Shown here in pieces: positions 1-7,323 of a DNA stretch of 12,054 bases. This DNA is from Triparma columacea (lineage: Eukaryota; Sar; Bolidophyceae; Parmales; Triparmaceae): contig BRYA01000422.1 of assembly GCA_030267965.1 (NCBI GenBank), positions 1 through 12,054 of the forward strand, in the 5' to 3' direction. The translations under genes and the position numbers were made by a program. How positions within the stretch are numbered: position 1 is the first letter of the stretch; every line of letters begins with the position of its first letter. The notes below the pieces were generated by a model that worked only from the letters and a program-made list of their open reading frames with translations, had not been told where the DNA came from and made no database searches.

Positions 1-994
1 GCACCTTGTGCTCCTTCCAGTGCTTGAGCTGGCACTCCCTCGAGCAGTAGGCGACGTTGCGACAGGGACACATGAGGAGCTTGTCACGCTCCTTGGCAGT
101 TAGAGCCTCGCAAACAAAGCAGCAGAAGGGACGGCCTTGAAGGTAATGTTTCGTGATGTTTGTGATTATAGGATCGCGATTGGAAGGATTGCGAACGCAT
201 AAATTGAATTTGTCTTGAACTACGTCGGAGTCGGGCTTTCCTACATGCAGAAATGTTGTGAACATCTTTATTACGACATCTCTACTAAGGTTAGGGTGTC
301 CTCCTTTGCACGCTTGGAGGCAATGACTAAACACCCAAACCACGTCGTCAGTGGTTGGAATAGCACCGCGCGTGAGAAACAGCCTGCATATGTCGTGTGC
401 TCCAGAACTCATAGTAGCAATAAGTGGTGTAAGAATGTTTCCATCAGTGTGAATCCCTGTCTTGTTCACATTTGCTCCATGATCAAGAAGTGCTATGGCC
501 TGATCAATGTGACCCACAGTAGTAGCAAGCACCAAAAGGTTGGAAAAGTCTTTCTTCACCCCTTCGACTTGTAGGTCCATATTAGGGTCAAGTCCATGTT
601 CTAATAGCAATCTCAAGATTGTTGAATTGTCCGTATTCCTCACTGACATATCTGCGGCCACATACATGGCTTCCTTGTTGTCGAAGTCGGCCTCTAAGGT
701 AAGCTTGACTATCTCAGCATTATCGTGAACAGAGGCGATTGCGAGGACTGAAAATAAGCTCCAACCCTCAACAACAGAATCAACAGTATCTGCAAAAACG
801 CCTAACAAAACCTCAGGACCATGTTCCTTGGCATACCCCTTGATACGATCCCAGTCTTGGACTAAAGCCCATTCAATGCACAACATCTGACCGTCTGTCA
901 AGTCGTCCTTACTATATACTGTCATATTTTTGGTCTCTGATGAATTGTGTGACGATTGCCTGGACGATTGTACCTTTGATTGTGTGATGTCCAT
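1..994 (-). CDS. Ankyrin-repeat / MYND zinc-finger protein, 3' end cut by the window edge
   Basis: An open minus-strand frame runs from an ATG at 994 to base 1 without a stop, giving 331 visible residues. The C-terminal part is a MYND-type zinc finger (about residues 290-331): CFVC (C292, C295), then CPC (C309, C311), YCSREC (C317, C321) and HWKEH with H329; the last expected Cys lies just outside the window. The C309-x-C311 spacing is one residue shorter than the usual C-x2-C. Upstream are degenerate ankyrin-like helices such as LLLEHGLDPN and ALLDHGANVN. MYND fingers usually bind proline-rich peptides, and ankyrin repeats also bind proteins, so a protein-interaction role is inferred; no enzyme domain is visible. 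The ATG at 994 has A at -3 and G at +4 and an in-frame TAG shortly upstream. A second in-frame ATG at 925 would drop a Ser/Gln-rich leader of 23 residues and is a real alternative. Confidence 0.8.
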   Translation of the reverse strand, partial: MDITQSKVQSSRQSSHNSSETKNMTVYSKDDLTDGQMLCIEWALVQDWDRIKGYAKEHGPEVLLGVFADTVDSVVEGWSLFSVLAIASVHDNAEIVKLTLEADFDNKEAMYVAADMSVRNTDNSTILRLLLEHGLDPNMDLQVEGVKKDFSNLLVLATTVGHIDQAIALLDHGANVNKTGIHTDGNILTPLIATMSSGAHDICRLFLTRGAIPTTDDVVWVFSHCLQACKGGHPNLSRDVVIKMFTTFLHVGKPDSDVVQDKFNLCVRNPSNRDPIITNITKHYLQGRPFCCFVCEALTAKERDKLLMCPCRNVAYCSRECQLKHWKEHKV

Positions 995-1194
995 TGTTGA
1001 GCAAACCTACCCCAAGTGTAAGTTTGTAGCGGCAATTACAACGCGGAAGTGTGATGGACAAAGGCAGAAGTGTCGTGTAGGTGCTAATATTGGTTGGACA
1101 CACAAACTGCCACCACCCACAAAAAGTTTCTTGAAAGCAGATTACAGTAGTCGGAGAAATAAATATGAAAATCGCCCCTTTCCTATCCGAAACC
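995..1194. other. Short intergenic stretch between two minus-strand genes
   Basis: About 200 bp separate the stop of the GxGYxYP-type gene from the start of the ankyrin/MYND gene, both on the minus strand. It should hold the 3' UTR of the first and the promoter of the second. I see no clear TATA box or strong AATAAA on the minus strand, no RNA gene and no coding frame with recognisable homology. Confidence 0.5.
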
Positions 1195-3036
1195 TCAGGC
1201 GTGTTCTATTAACTCTCCCCCTTCCCGCTTAAGCCGTTGCTTCTGAACCGCGAGGTCTAGTAAAGTTTCAACGTCCACAACTTGCACGTTGTCGTTGAGC
1301 ATCCCGACCATGTCCCAGCTCATGTTAACGACGTCCAAGCTGCCGTCCCTTGTCGTGTAAATGGGCGAGATGTAACCTGAGTCAAAATTGTTGACCTTAT
1401 CTGCCATCTCGGAGGAGCTCAGGCTGCCCTTCATGCTCCCGTACCTCCACTCGTTTGGCCTGAACAAATACACGCTATCCCCAATGACCTTGAAGTCGGT
1501 CTTCGGGCTAGCAAACAATCCCATCGGGAACAGGTAAGGAACGTTGGTCAAAATGAATCCCCTGGGCTCGCCGCCCGTGTGGTCGGACCACTTGGGGAAG
1601 TACGTACGGAACGTGTGGACCCAATCGTAGAACCACTCCCAGTGCACGCTAACCCTGGTTCCGAAGTTTGTTAGGTCGGAGTCCATCAGCTTTATGTACT
1701 CGTCCTGACCGGAGCTCGGCATCATTCCGGGGTACGAGTAGAGGCTCCCCGAAGGAGGAAGTACGATCCTGTCGTCTCCACCCGAGTTTCGCATCCTCTC
1801 AAACAGGTTGTTGATAACGTCTGGCATTACCCCGTCCCTCGCGGCCTCGGGAGATACGGTCCAGCTCATCGGGAAACACTTAGCAGGCTCGGCCTGGCAC
1901 TTCTGGGACCTCTGATCCATCAAATTATAGTGACTGTACTTCAAATGCCAAAAATTATCTCCGTCTCCAACTGTGATGGACACGTAAATCTTACTCGGGT
2001 CGTACTTTACCTCTTTCCTGTCCTTCGGCACGAACGGTAGCTCAGCCTTGGCCTCTTCCCCATCCTTGAACCCAACGTTAGGCAAATGCGACGCGACCTG
2101 TCCCATACTATGTTCCCTAACGCAGTTGGTCTCAGCCTCGTAAGTGTCGCCCCCGAAGATCGGGACGGTGTTGTCGTAGCCGTAAACGGTTATGGGCATA
2201 CCAGAATTGTTTGAGGAGGAGAAGGTCTGGACGACACGCTCGTGGACGGCGTGGTCGGAAGTGAAGGGGACACAACCGAGGGGGAGGAAGAAGGTGAAAA
2301 TACTGTTTGACACAGCGTAGTCTATTATTGAGTACTCGATGTTGGACGACAGGGTGTAGTTAAGAGGGTGGCGGCTGTCGGGGTATTGGTAACCAGGGTT
2401 CACCTTGCAGAGTTTGTCGGAGATGAAGGTTGAGGAAAAGTTGTCAAGGAGGTAGGTAATGGATTCGGCAGGGGTGAACCCGGACCACTCCTTGGTGGCA
2501 TCGAAAACAACGGTCTCGCCTGTGTCTGATACAGCGTCCTCAATGGCGATGGGTACCGCTTTGAAATGCGTAGCTAGGCTTATAATCTGTGGTAAGAGGT
2601 CTCGCTGCGTCTCATAACTATAGTGAATGACCTTATGGAACTTGTAGATGCAATCGTTCTGCACGAAACTCGTTACACTCTCCACCGGAACCGCTGTCGA
2701 TTCGGGGTAAAGGGTGGATAGCCAATAAGCGTCCTTTTCTGGTTCCTGTTATGGGAGGGTGGGCGGGGGGGGGGTGAAGATGTGAGGCCTGAGGGTGAGG
2801 GGAGGATAAATTGTTGGTGGTACACTCACGCTTGGGAATTGTCCGCCATCACCCCCGACAATGTAATAACTGTCAGACCCCGACTGGGTTCTGAGAAAGC
2901 CCACACAGACAGACGCTGATATTTCGAGGGAGAGGCTTGGGGTTGTTTTCCCACCGTCAAGGGTTATAGTGTGGATGACTGAGAGAGAGGAAGTGAGAAG
3001 TGGAAGGAGGAGGAAGGTGAGGAGGGTAGGAGACAT
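1195..3036 (-). CDS. Secreted GxGYxYP-family protein (putative glycoside hydrolase-like), two exons
   Basis: Model: complement(1195..2745, 2830..3036), 585 residues. Exon 1 starts at the ATG at 3036 with a signal peptide (MSPTLLTFLLLPLLTSSLSV) and ends in a phase-0 donor (AGC|GTGAGT). The 84-nt intron ends CATAACAG|GAA, and exon 2 opens with EPEKDAYWLSTLYPES, which continues the fold. Family hallmarks are VGDGDN (about residues 328-333), PMSWTVSPE (361-369) and PSGSLYSYPG (400-409), a variant of the GxGYxYP signature that names the family. These proteins are best known from bacteria and some eukaryotes and are described as putative glycoside hydrolases without firm biochemistry. Secretion or passage through the ER is inferred from the signal peptide; the substrate cannot be read from sequence. 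Without the intron the frame would begin at an internal GTG at 2685 and miss the leader. Confidence 0.82.
2746..2829 (-). other. Phase-0 spliceosomal intron of the GxGYxYP-family gene
   Basis: 84 nt, donor GTGAGTGTA at its 5' end (base 2829 on the minus strand) and acceptor ATAACAG. The transcript strand is C-rich near the acceptor, including a run of ten C. Its length is a multiple of three, but it carries an in-frame TAA just before the acceptor, so retention would truncate the protein after its leader region. Confidence 0.75.
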
Positions 3037-3241
3037 GGTGAGGGGTGGGAAGGTGATTTTTGTTATTCTGGAAATATCCTTGATGTCGTGCAAGAGGGGA
3101 GAAGGGGGGGGGTGCCTGTAAGATTTCTGAAAGCAGGGTGCGCTGGCGGTGGTAGATTTGCGACAGTTTTTAATAATAATACCTTCGTGTGGCACAGCCG
3201 CCTTCTTCTTTCTACAAACAACAGCACGCGTCCCTCTCTAC
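3037..3241. other. Intergenic region between the methyltransferase 3' end and the GxGYxYP gene start
   Basis: About 205 bp between two minus-strand genes. It should contain the methyltransferase 3' UTR and the promoter of the secreted protein. A TTTTTAATAATAAT stretch around 3168-3181 is the only AT-rich patch; read on the minus strand it is a run of ATT repeats. No RNA gene or conserved ORF seen. Confidence 0.4.
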
Positions 3242-4273
3242 TTACTTAACCCTAGCAACGCACCACAACACCGGGCTTTTCTCCCTCCCCACAAATTCGT
3301 TCTTCGTGACTCTATATCCCTTCCCTCCCCCCCCCACAATCTCGTCCACTCTCTCCTTCACCTCCTCCTCAACCTCCATCCTCCCCCTCCACCCCTCCCT
3401 CTCCACCAGCACCCCCTTCCTCCCCCTGAAGGCTTGATCGAACCAGCCCTCCTTGCTACTAACCTTACTCAGGCACCCCATGACCCCCTCGACAGCCTCG
3501 TGCTCACCCTCGTTGCTCCCGGGATACGACGTCACGACAACGATCCCACCTACCTTCAAGCACTCGACAGCCATTGATATGCTACCCAGGCTCGCGGCAG
3601 TTGAAGTCTGCACCCTCTTCACCCCGTCGACATCGACCCGCTTGTCGAAACCGTCGTTAGGCAAATAACCCAAATTATAAACAGCGGCCAGAACCCTCCC
3701 CTCCATCAACTCCTTAGAAGACGTTCGGAACAAAGGGTCGTGACTCCTGCACTCCACACTTGCCCAGCTCTCCCTCCCGACCGTGTATTTGGCCGTCTTC
3801 TCGACCGCTGATGACTGAATGTCTAGAGCTAGGAACTTCACACCTTCCCCATTCCTGTCGTCACTTTCCTCACCCTCCTTTCTGCTCCATAAATCCTCGA
3901 TCAAACCAAGGAGGAACCTTGAATCCCCACCGTTCCCGCAAGTGGCGTCGACCACGACATCACCGTCTTTCGCGGTACCTTTAATTTTGAAGTCAGTCAA
4001 ACATGAAGAAAGTAGAAGGTGAGATAAGGACGGTTGGTTTAAGTAGGGTTGCGAGTTGTATGTTGATTGAGGGGGAGACGATGGATGAGGGGATGGGGGA
4101 GAAGAGAGGGATGAGAAGAGACGTGTTGAAGGAGGTATTGTGAGTTTAGGAATTGAGCCGAGTGAAGAAGGTTTTATTTTGAAGGAAGGACGGTATTTTA
4201 AGGATTTTAAGGGTGACTTTAGTGACGAGGTGAGTTGTAGAAGAAGCATTATTAGAAGCGATGTGAAGGGCAT
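3242..4273 (-). CDS. MnmM/YtqB-like tRNA wobble-uridine methyltransferase with N-terminal targeting leader
   Basis: Intronless frame, 343 residues, ATG at 4273. The catalytic half is a Rossmann-fold SAM methyltransferase of the YtqB/MnmM (rRNA_methylase, PF06962-type) family: motif I DATCGNGGDS (109-118), acidic motif II LALDIQ with D151, NLGYLPND (200-207) and SYPGSNEGEHEA (249-260). In bacteria MnmM transfers a methyl group to nm5U34 of tRNA to make mnm5U34, and plants have homologues. Bacterial proteins are near 190 residues; this one carries roughly 95 extra at the N terminus. The leader starts with a hydrophobic stretch (LLIMLLLQLT) followed by a Ser/Pro/Lys-rich, acid-poor segment, as expected for a signal-plus-transit presequence to a complex plastid. 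Plastid location is inference; mitochondrial or ER targeting is possible. It is divergent from the membrane-protein gene at 4398. Confidence 0.85.
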   Translation of the reverse strand: MPFTSLLIMLLLQLTSSLKSPLKSLKYRPSFKIKPSSLGSIPKLTIPPSTRLFSSLSSPPSPHPSSPPQSTYNSQPYLNQPSLSHLLLSSCLTDFKIKGTAKDGDVVVDATCGNGGDSRFLLGLIEDLWSRKEGEESDDRNGEGVKFLALDIQSSAVEKTAKYTVGRESWASVECRSHDPLFRTSSKELMEGRVLAAVYNLGYLPNDGFDKRVDVDGVKRVQTSTAASLGSISMAVECLKVGGIVVVTSYPGSNEGEHEAVEGVMGCLSKVSSKEGWFDQAFRGRKGVLVEREGWRGRMEVEEEVKERVDEIVGGGGKGYRVTKNEFVGREKSPVLWCVARVK

Positions 4274-4397
4274 TGATAGTGGAAGTCCTCAAACCTCAGT
4301 TTCATTTTGTGCTTATTCCTCGAATCCTGTTAGTCGAAAGACTGTACACTCGCAACAGTTTTTCTCAAGTGTTTTCCCAAGCTCTTGACAAGCAAGC
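4274..4397. promoter_or_regulatory. Short intergenic region between divergent genes, candidate bidirectional promoter
   Basis: Only 124 bp separate the start codons of the minus-strand methyltransferase (4273) and the plus-strand membrane protein (4398), so both promoters and 5' UTRs must fit here or overlap the coding regions. I see no convincing TATA box. Assignment rests on gene orientation alone. Confidence 0.45.
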
Positions 4398-5883
4398 ATG
4401 TTGGAAGGATTGTCAGAAGCCATCGAGCCTGCCCCATCGAGCATTAATGCCGAAGGACACAAAGGGGACGAGGAGGAGCAGATGAGGCAGGTGAAGATGA
4501 TGGACAAGTTTGGATGGGGCGTGACTGCATTGATGGGAATCATGGCGGGATTTAATGGGATGTACGCAATCAGAATCAATATTCCATGGCCTCACAATGC
4601 TCCAGCGTTCTTTTATCTCCTCTTTCTACATTGGAGTGTTTGCCTAGATGAGAGATCTTCGTTGTGGTCATTACGTCACATTCCTTCTCGCTTATTTGGG
4701 TTTTTATGTATTACCCACGTACACGGTTCCTTTCTGGCATGTTATGCATGACCGGTTCAGCTCTGAAGTATTGATTTGGGGTATTATTTTTGGCTTCATT
4801 TATGCAATAGTGTTCAACATCGCATTTTATCGCTCACTCATGGTTGCTCGAAAAGCACTGCAAAAACAGTACCGGAAAAAGACGATTGATGCTAGCGTCA
4901 AGATCACGTCACAATTTGCTGCTGCTTCGCCGTACATTATCTTTATCGTAATGAACATGATTGGCTCTCAATCCTCAGAGATGGAAGAGTTGCAAACTTA
5001 TGCCAGCCATACCCCGTTCTGTAAATACACGCCAGATGAGCTTTCTGTGCTCAACATTGAATACCAATGTGAGGTGTTTGGAGATGCTCATCCTGAGAAC
5101 TGGGAGCGTGCAGGTGCTATTGGTATGCACAACTTTCTGGGTATCTCAACCATGCCAGTATTCACATCACCGAAAGCGTTTCTGAACCTCACGGAATCGA
5201 TAAAAGCTGTGAAAACCTTTGGAGATGCGGCAACTACAAATACGACCGTGCTCCTCACTCACAACGATTTTGTTCGCATCTTCGCTGCACACAATTTTCA
5301 AATTTCCGCATCAGATTATTTCACGTATATTATTCAAGGTATCGTATTCGTAACCGTCATATTCGTCGCCCAAATCTTCACGAGGGTGACACGCGGGTCA
5401 TTTGATGATGTCTTGTCTTTCAACATAACGAAGCTTGAAATTTTCATAGTGCTAAACACGTTCGCGATGGTTTTGCTCTCCATGTATATTTCGAGCCTGA
5501 ACGGGAAGTCACTCACGCAGCAACTGTTCCCAATTGTACTCTTCCTTTTACTGTTGATATTGACGCTGATCATAGCCATATACATCCTTTGCAAAAAAGT
5601 AGTCAACGACAAGAGCCAGAAAGTGCTGCATCGTCCACGCCGAGCTTCTACCGTATCCTTCCACCCTGTTCTTCCCTCCTCCCCGGCTCCTGCCGCCACC
5701 TCGCACGTGGAAGAACTGCAAACGGAGCTTACCAACCTCAAGAGTACAGTTCACGATCAAAGTACGAAGATGGAAGATCAAAATACGAAGATGGAAGATC
5801 AAAGTACGAAGATGGAAGAGATGCAACGAATGTTAGTATCTTTACAAGCTAAGGTGGACTTTCTAACTGCGCCATCGCCATGA
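4398..5883 (+). CDS. Polytopic membrane protein with C-terminal heptad-repeat coiled coil, function unknown
   Basis: I do not recognise the family. The main frame starts at 4648 (ATG) and gives 411 residues. Counting from there, hydrophobic segments lie at about 8-30, 41-61, 94-106 (weak), 224-244, 263-284 and 293-315. A charged cytosol-like tail follows with a basic RPRRAST motif (329-335) and then a coiled coil with three tandem heptads, DQSTKME / DQNTKME / DQSTKME (370-390). An in-frame TAG sits immediately before 4648, while an acidic coding-looking frame starts at the ATG at 4398 in another phase. The best join is donor CAG|GTGAAG at 4491 with acceptor TTTGCCTAG|ATG at 4647: a 157-nt phase-0 intron behind a pyrimidine-rich tract, giving 442 residues. 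Alternative donors at 4521 and 4562 would keep a hydrophobic stretch. The 5' structure is the least certain splice model here. A channel, transporter or receptor role is not claimed. Confidence 0.6.
5755..5817 (+). repeat. Three 21-bp tandem repeats encoding coiled-coil heptads
   Basis: Three units of 21 bp (5755-5775, 5776-5796, 5797-5817) differ by a single base, which changes Ser to Asn in the middle unit. Each encodes DQ(S/N)TKME, a heptad with Thr and Met in core-like positions, so the repeat extends the C-terminal coiled coil by whole turns. The near identity indicates recent duplication, and copy number may vary between strains. Confidence 0.85.
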
Positions 5884-6171
5884 GAAGTACACATACTGTT
5901 ATTCGAAAACTAGAATTCTTATTCCACTCCTTTACCTTGCTAGTGACCCCCCCCCTTGAGGATTAGAGGAGAAAATCAAGGGGAAATATATTACTAAACC
6001 CCAACGAAACCCCGCGACTTTCATATTTCCGCTTCTCTGTCGTATTTCAATAACACACGTTCCCTCATTTTCCTACCGATCCTCCTCATTTTGGATCTGC
6101 AACTGTGCTTGCCCCTAACATCCCTGAAGAAGATCCACTCACTTCCTGGAGGGCCATTTTCAGGGACCGTA
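5884..6171. other. Intergenic stretch before the zinc-finger gene
   Basis: 288 bp between the membrane-protein stop and the chosen ATG of the zinc-finger gene, both on the plus strand. A run of nine C lies near 5947-5955. The frame of the zinc-finger gene stays open back to a TTG at 6091, but no earlier in-frame ATG is present. No AATAAA or RNA gene seen. Confidence 0.4.
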
Positions 6172-7173
6172 ATGGTGAACTTGGAGAATATGGGGGAGAC
6201 AACTACGAAGGAGGAGAGGAGTAGGGTGAAAATTGAGCTTCCCAGAGGTTATGGTGAGGTTGATCAAGCTGGTTGCAAGGTGGAGGATGTTGAGGGTGAG
6301 AGTAGCTTTGAGGAAGGCTCATTGCTTTGTGGGGTGTGTAAGGAGGAGGAGGGTGGTGAAGAGGAGAAAGTGGATTTGTGTTCAATAGACTCTAACAGCG
6401 ACAATAACGAAGAGGAGGAGGAGGAGGAGGAGGAGGAGGAGGAGGAGGAGGAGGACAAGGAGGACGAGGATCTAGTCTCGATTGATGAGGATAGCGACGA
6501 AGAGGCAGAAGTCGAAGAGCAAACTGTGGGCAGTATGAAGGATGGGAAGAAGTTTGTTTGCAGTGAGCGTGGATGCAGCTACAGGACAAATAGGCAATTT
6601 TGCCTCAAGCAGCATCGTGCAAGAATCCACAACGAGAACGTGATCTGGCACCACTGTGAGGACTGCGACTACAAAGCGAAGCAAAAATGCGACCTCAAGC
6701 ATCATCGCGCAAATATCCACAATGAAAACGTGATCTGGCACCACTGTGAAGACTGCAACTACAAAGCGAAGCTAAAAGGCGACCTCAAGAAGCATCGTGC
6801 AAATATCCACAATGAAAATGTGACCTGGCACCACTGTGAGGACTGCGACTACAAAGCGAAGGAAAAAGGCACTCTCAAGCAGCACCGCGCATTGATCCAC
6901 AATGAAAACGTGACCTGGCACCACTGCGAAGACTGCGACTACAAAGCGAAGCACAAGGGCTCTCTCAAGCAGCACCGCGCATTGATCCACAACAAAAACG
7001 TGACCTGGCACCACTGTGAAGACTGTGAGTACAAGACGAAGCAAAAATGCGCTCTCAAGCAGCATCGTGCAAATATCCACAATGAAAACGTGACCTGGCA
7101 CCACTGTGAAGACTGCGACTATACAGCGAAGCACAAAGGCAATCTCAAACGACATGTCGCCTCAATGCACTAA
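6172..7173 (+). CDS. Multi C2H2 zinc-finger protein with acidic tract
   Basis: 333 residues from the ATG at 6172 (the frame stays open upstream, but only with a TTG start). An N-terminal region of about 125 residues contains a CGVC pair and a strongly acidic tract (about 80-120) with a run of 15 Glu. Then come seven fingers. The first is divergent, C-x4-C-x12-H-x4-H (C130 to H153). Six follow in exact 30-residue units (154-333), each with HHCEDC (C-x2-C), x12, H-x4-H. The usual TGEKP-type linker is replaced by HNENVTWH, and the unit is longer than the classical 28 residues. Fingers of this kind bind DNA, RNA or protein. The acidic tract would suit a nuclear regulator or chromatin role, but neither target nor location can be read. 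The usual hydrophobic Phe of the finger core is not obvious, so fold details may differ. No intron is visible. Confidence 0.8.
   Translation: MVNLENMGETTTKEERSRVKIELPRGYGEVDQAGCKVEDVEGESSFEEGSLLCGVCKEEEGGEEEKVDLCSIDSNSDNNEEEEEEEEEEEEEEEDKEDEDLVSIDEDSDEEAEVEEQTVGSMKDGKKFVCSERGCSYRTNRQFCLKQHRARIHNENVIWHHCEDCDYKAKQKCDLKHHRANIHNENVIWHHCEDCNYKAKLKGDLKKHRANIHNENVTWHHCEDCDYKAKEKGTLKQHRALIHNENVTWHHCEDCDYKAKHKGSLKQHRALIHNKNVTWHHCEDCEYKTKQKCALKQHRANIHNENVTWHHCEDCDYTAKHKGNLKRHVASMH
6412..6453 (+). repeat. GAG trinucleotide microsatellite coding for poly-Glu
   Basis: Fourteen consecutive GAG codons preceded by one GAA, inside the acidic tract of the zinc-finger protein. A pure trinucleotide run can expand and contract in frame, so Glu-run length is expected to vary among strains. 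Confidence 0.9.
6631..7170 (+). repeat. Six 90-bp tandem repeats, each one zinc finger plus linker
   Basis: Units begin at 6631, 6721, 6811, 6901, 6991 and 7081, each exactly 90 bp, starting with AA(C/T)(G/A)A(A/G)AA(C/T)GTGA and ending at the second zinc-binding His codon of the finger. The last unit abuts the stop codon. Synonymous positions are also largely conserved between units, indicating recent duplication or gene conversion rather than only protein-level selection. The preceding segment (6541-6630) holds a diverged older finger. Confidence 0.92.
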
Positions 7174-7323
7174 AATTTCAGTTACGTTTGTAAACCAAAA
7201 ATGTGCAGATAAATTCCCGAATCAGATTTGATCCAAATTGAGCAATTCCAAATCCCTGTTATCCCTCCTCAATATCGTCAATTCTACGCAATAACGCAAT
7301 AACGAAGCTCAAACCTTACAGTG
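7174..7323. other. Intergenic spacer between zinc-finger and lipid-kinase genes
   Basis: 150 bp, AT-richer than the surrounding genes, between two plus-strand genes. A short direct repeat, ACGCAATA ACGCAATA, sits near 7286-7302. It should hold the 3' UTR of the first gene and the promoter of the second; no defined motif is convincing. Confidence 0.4.

Noticed and set aside
215..574. Plus-strand frame of 119 codons at the left edge
   Set aside because: Antisense to the ankyrin/MYND coding region, which has recognisable zinc ligands and ankyrin motifs.
930..1232. Plus-strand frame of 100 codons between two minus-strand genes
   Set aside because: It overlaps the 5' end of the ankyrin/MYND gene and the 3' end of the GxGYxYP gene, with no recognisable domain.
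2749..3195. 148-codon minus-strand frame as a separate proline-rich protein gene
   Set aside because: Its middle part is the signal-peptide exon of the GxGYxYP gene; the Pro-rich end is C-rich intron sequence read through, and the part before the internal Met at 3036 is upstream DNA.
6772..7155. Minus-strand frame of 127 codons with repeated hydrophobic segments opposite the zinc-finger array
   Set aside because: It is the antisense shadow of the 90-bp zinc-finger repeats; its periodicity and hydrophobicity follow from the reverse complement of Lys/His/Glu codons.
6631..7170. Regularly spaced repeats resembling a CRISPR array
   Set aside because: Units are 90 bp with no unique spacers and encode zinc fingers in frame; the DNA is eukaryotic.
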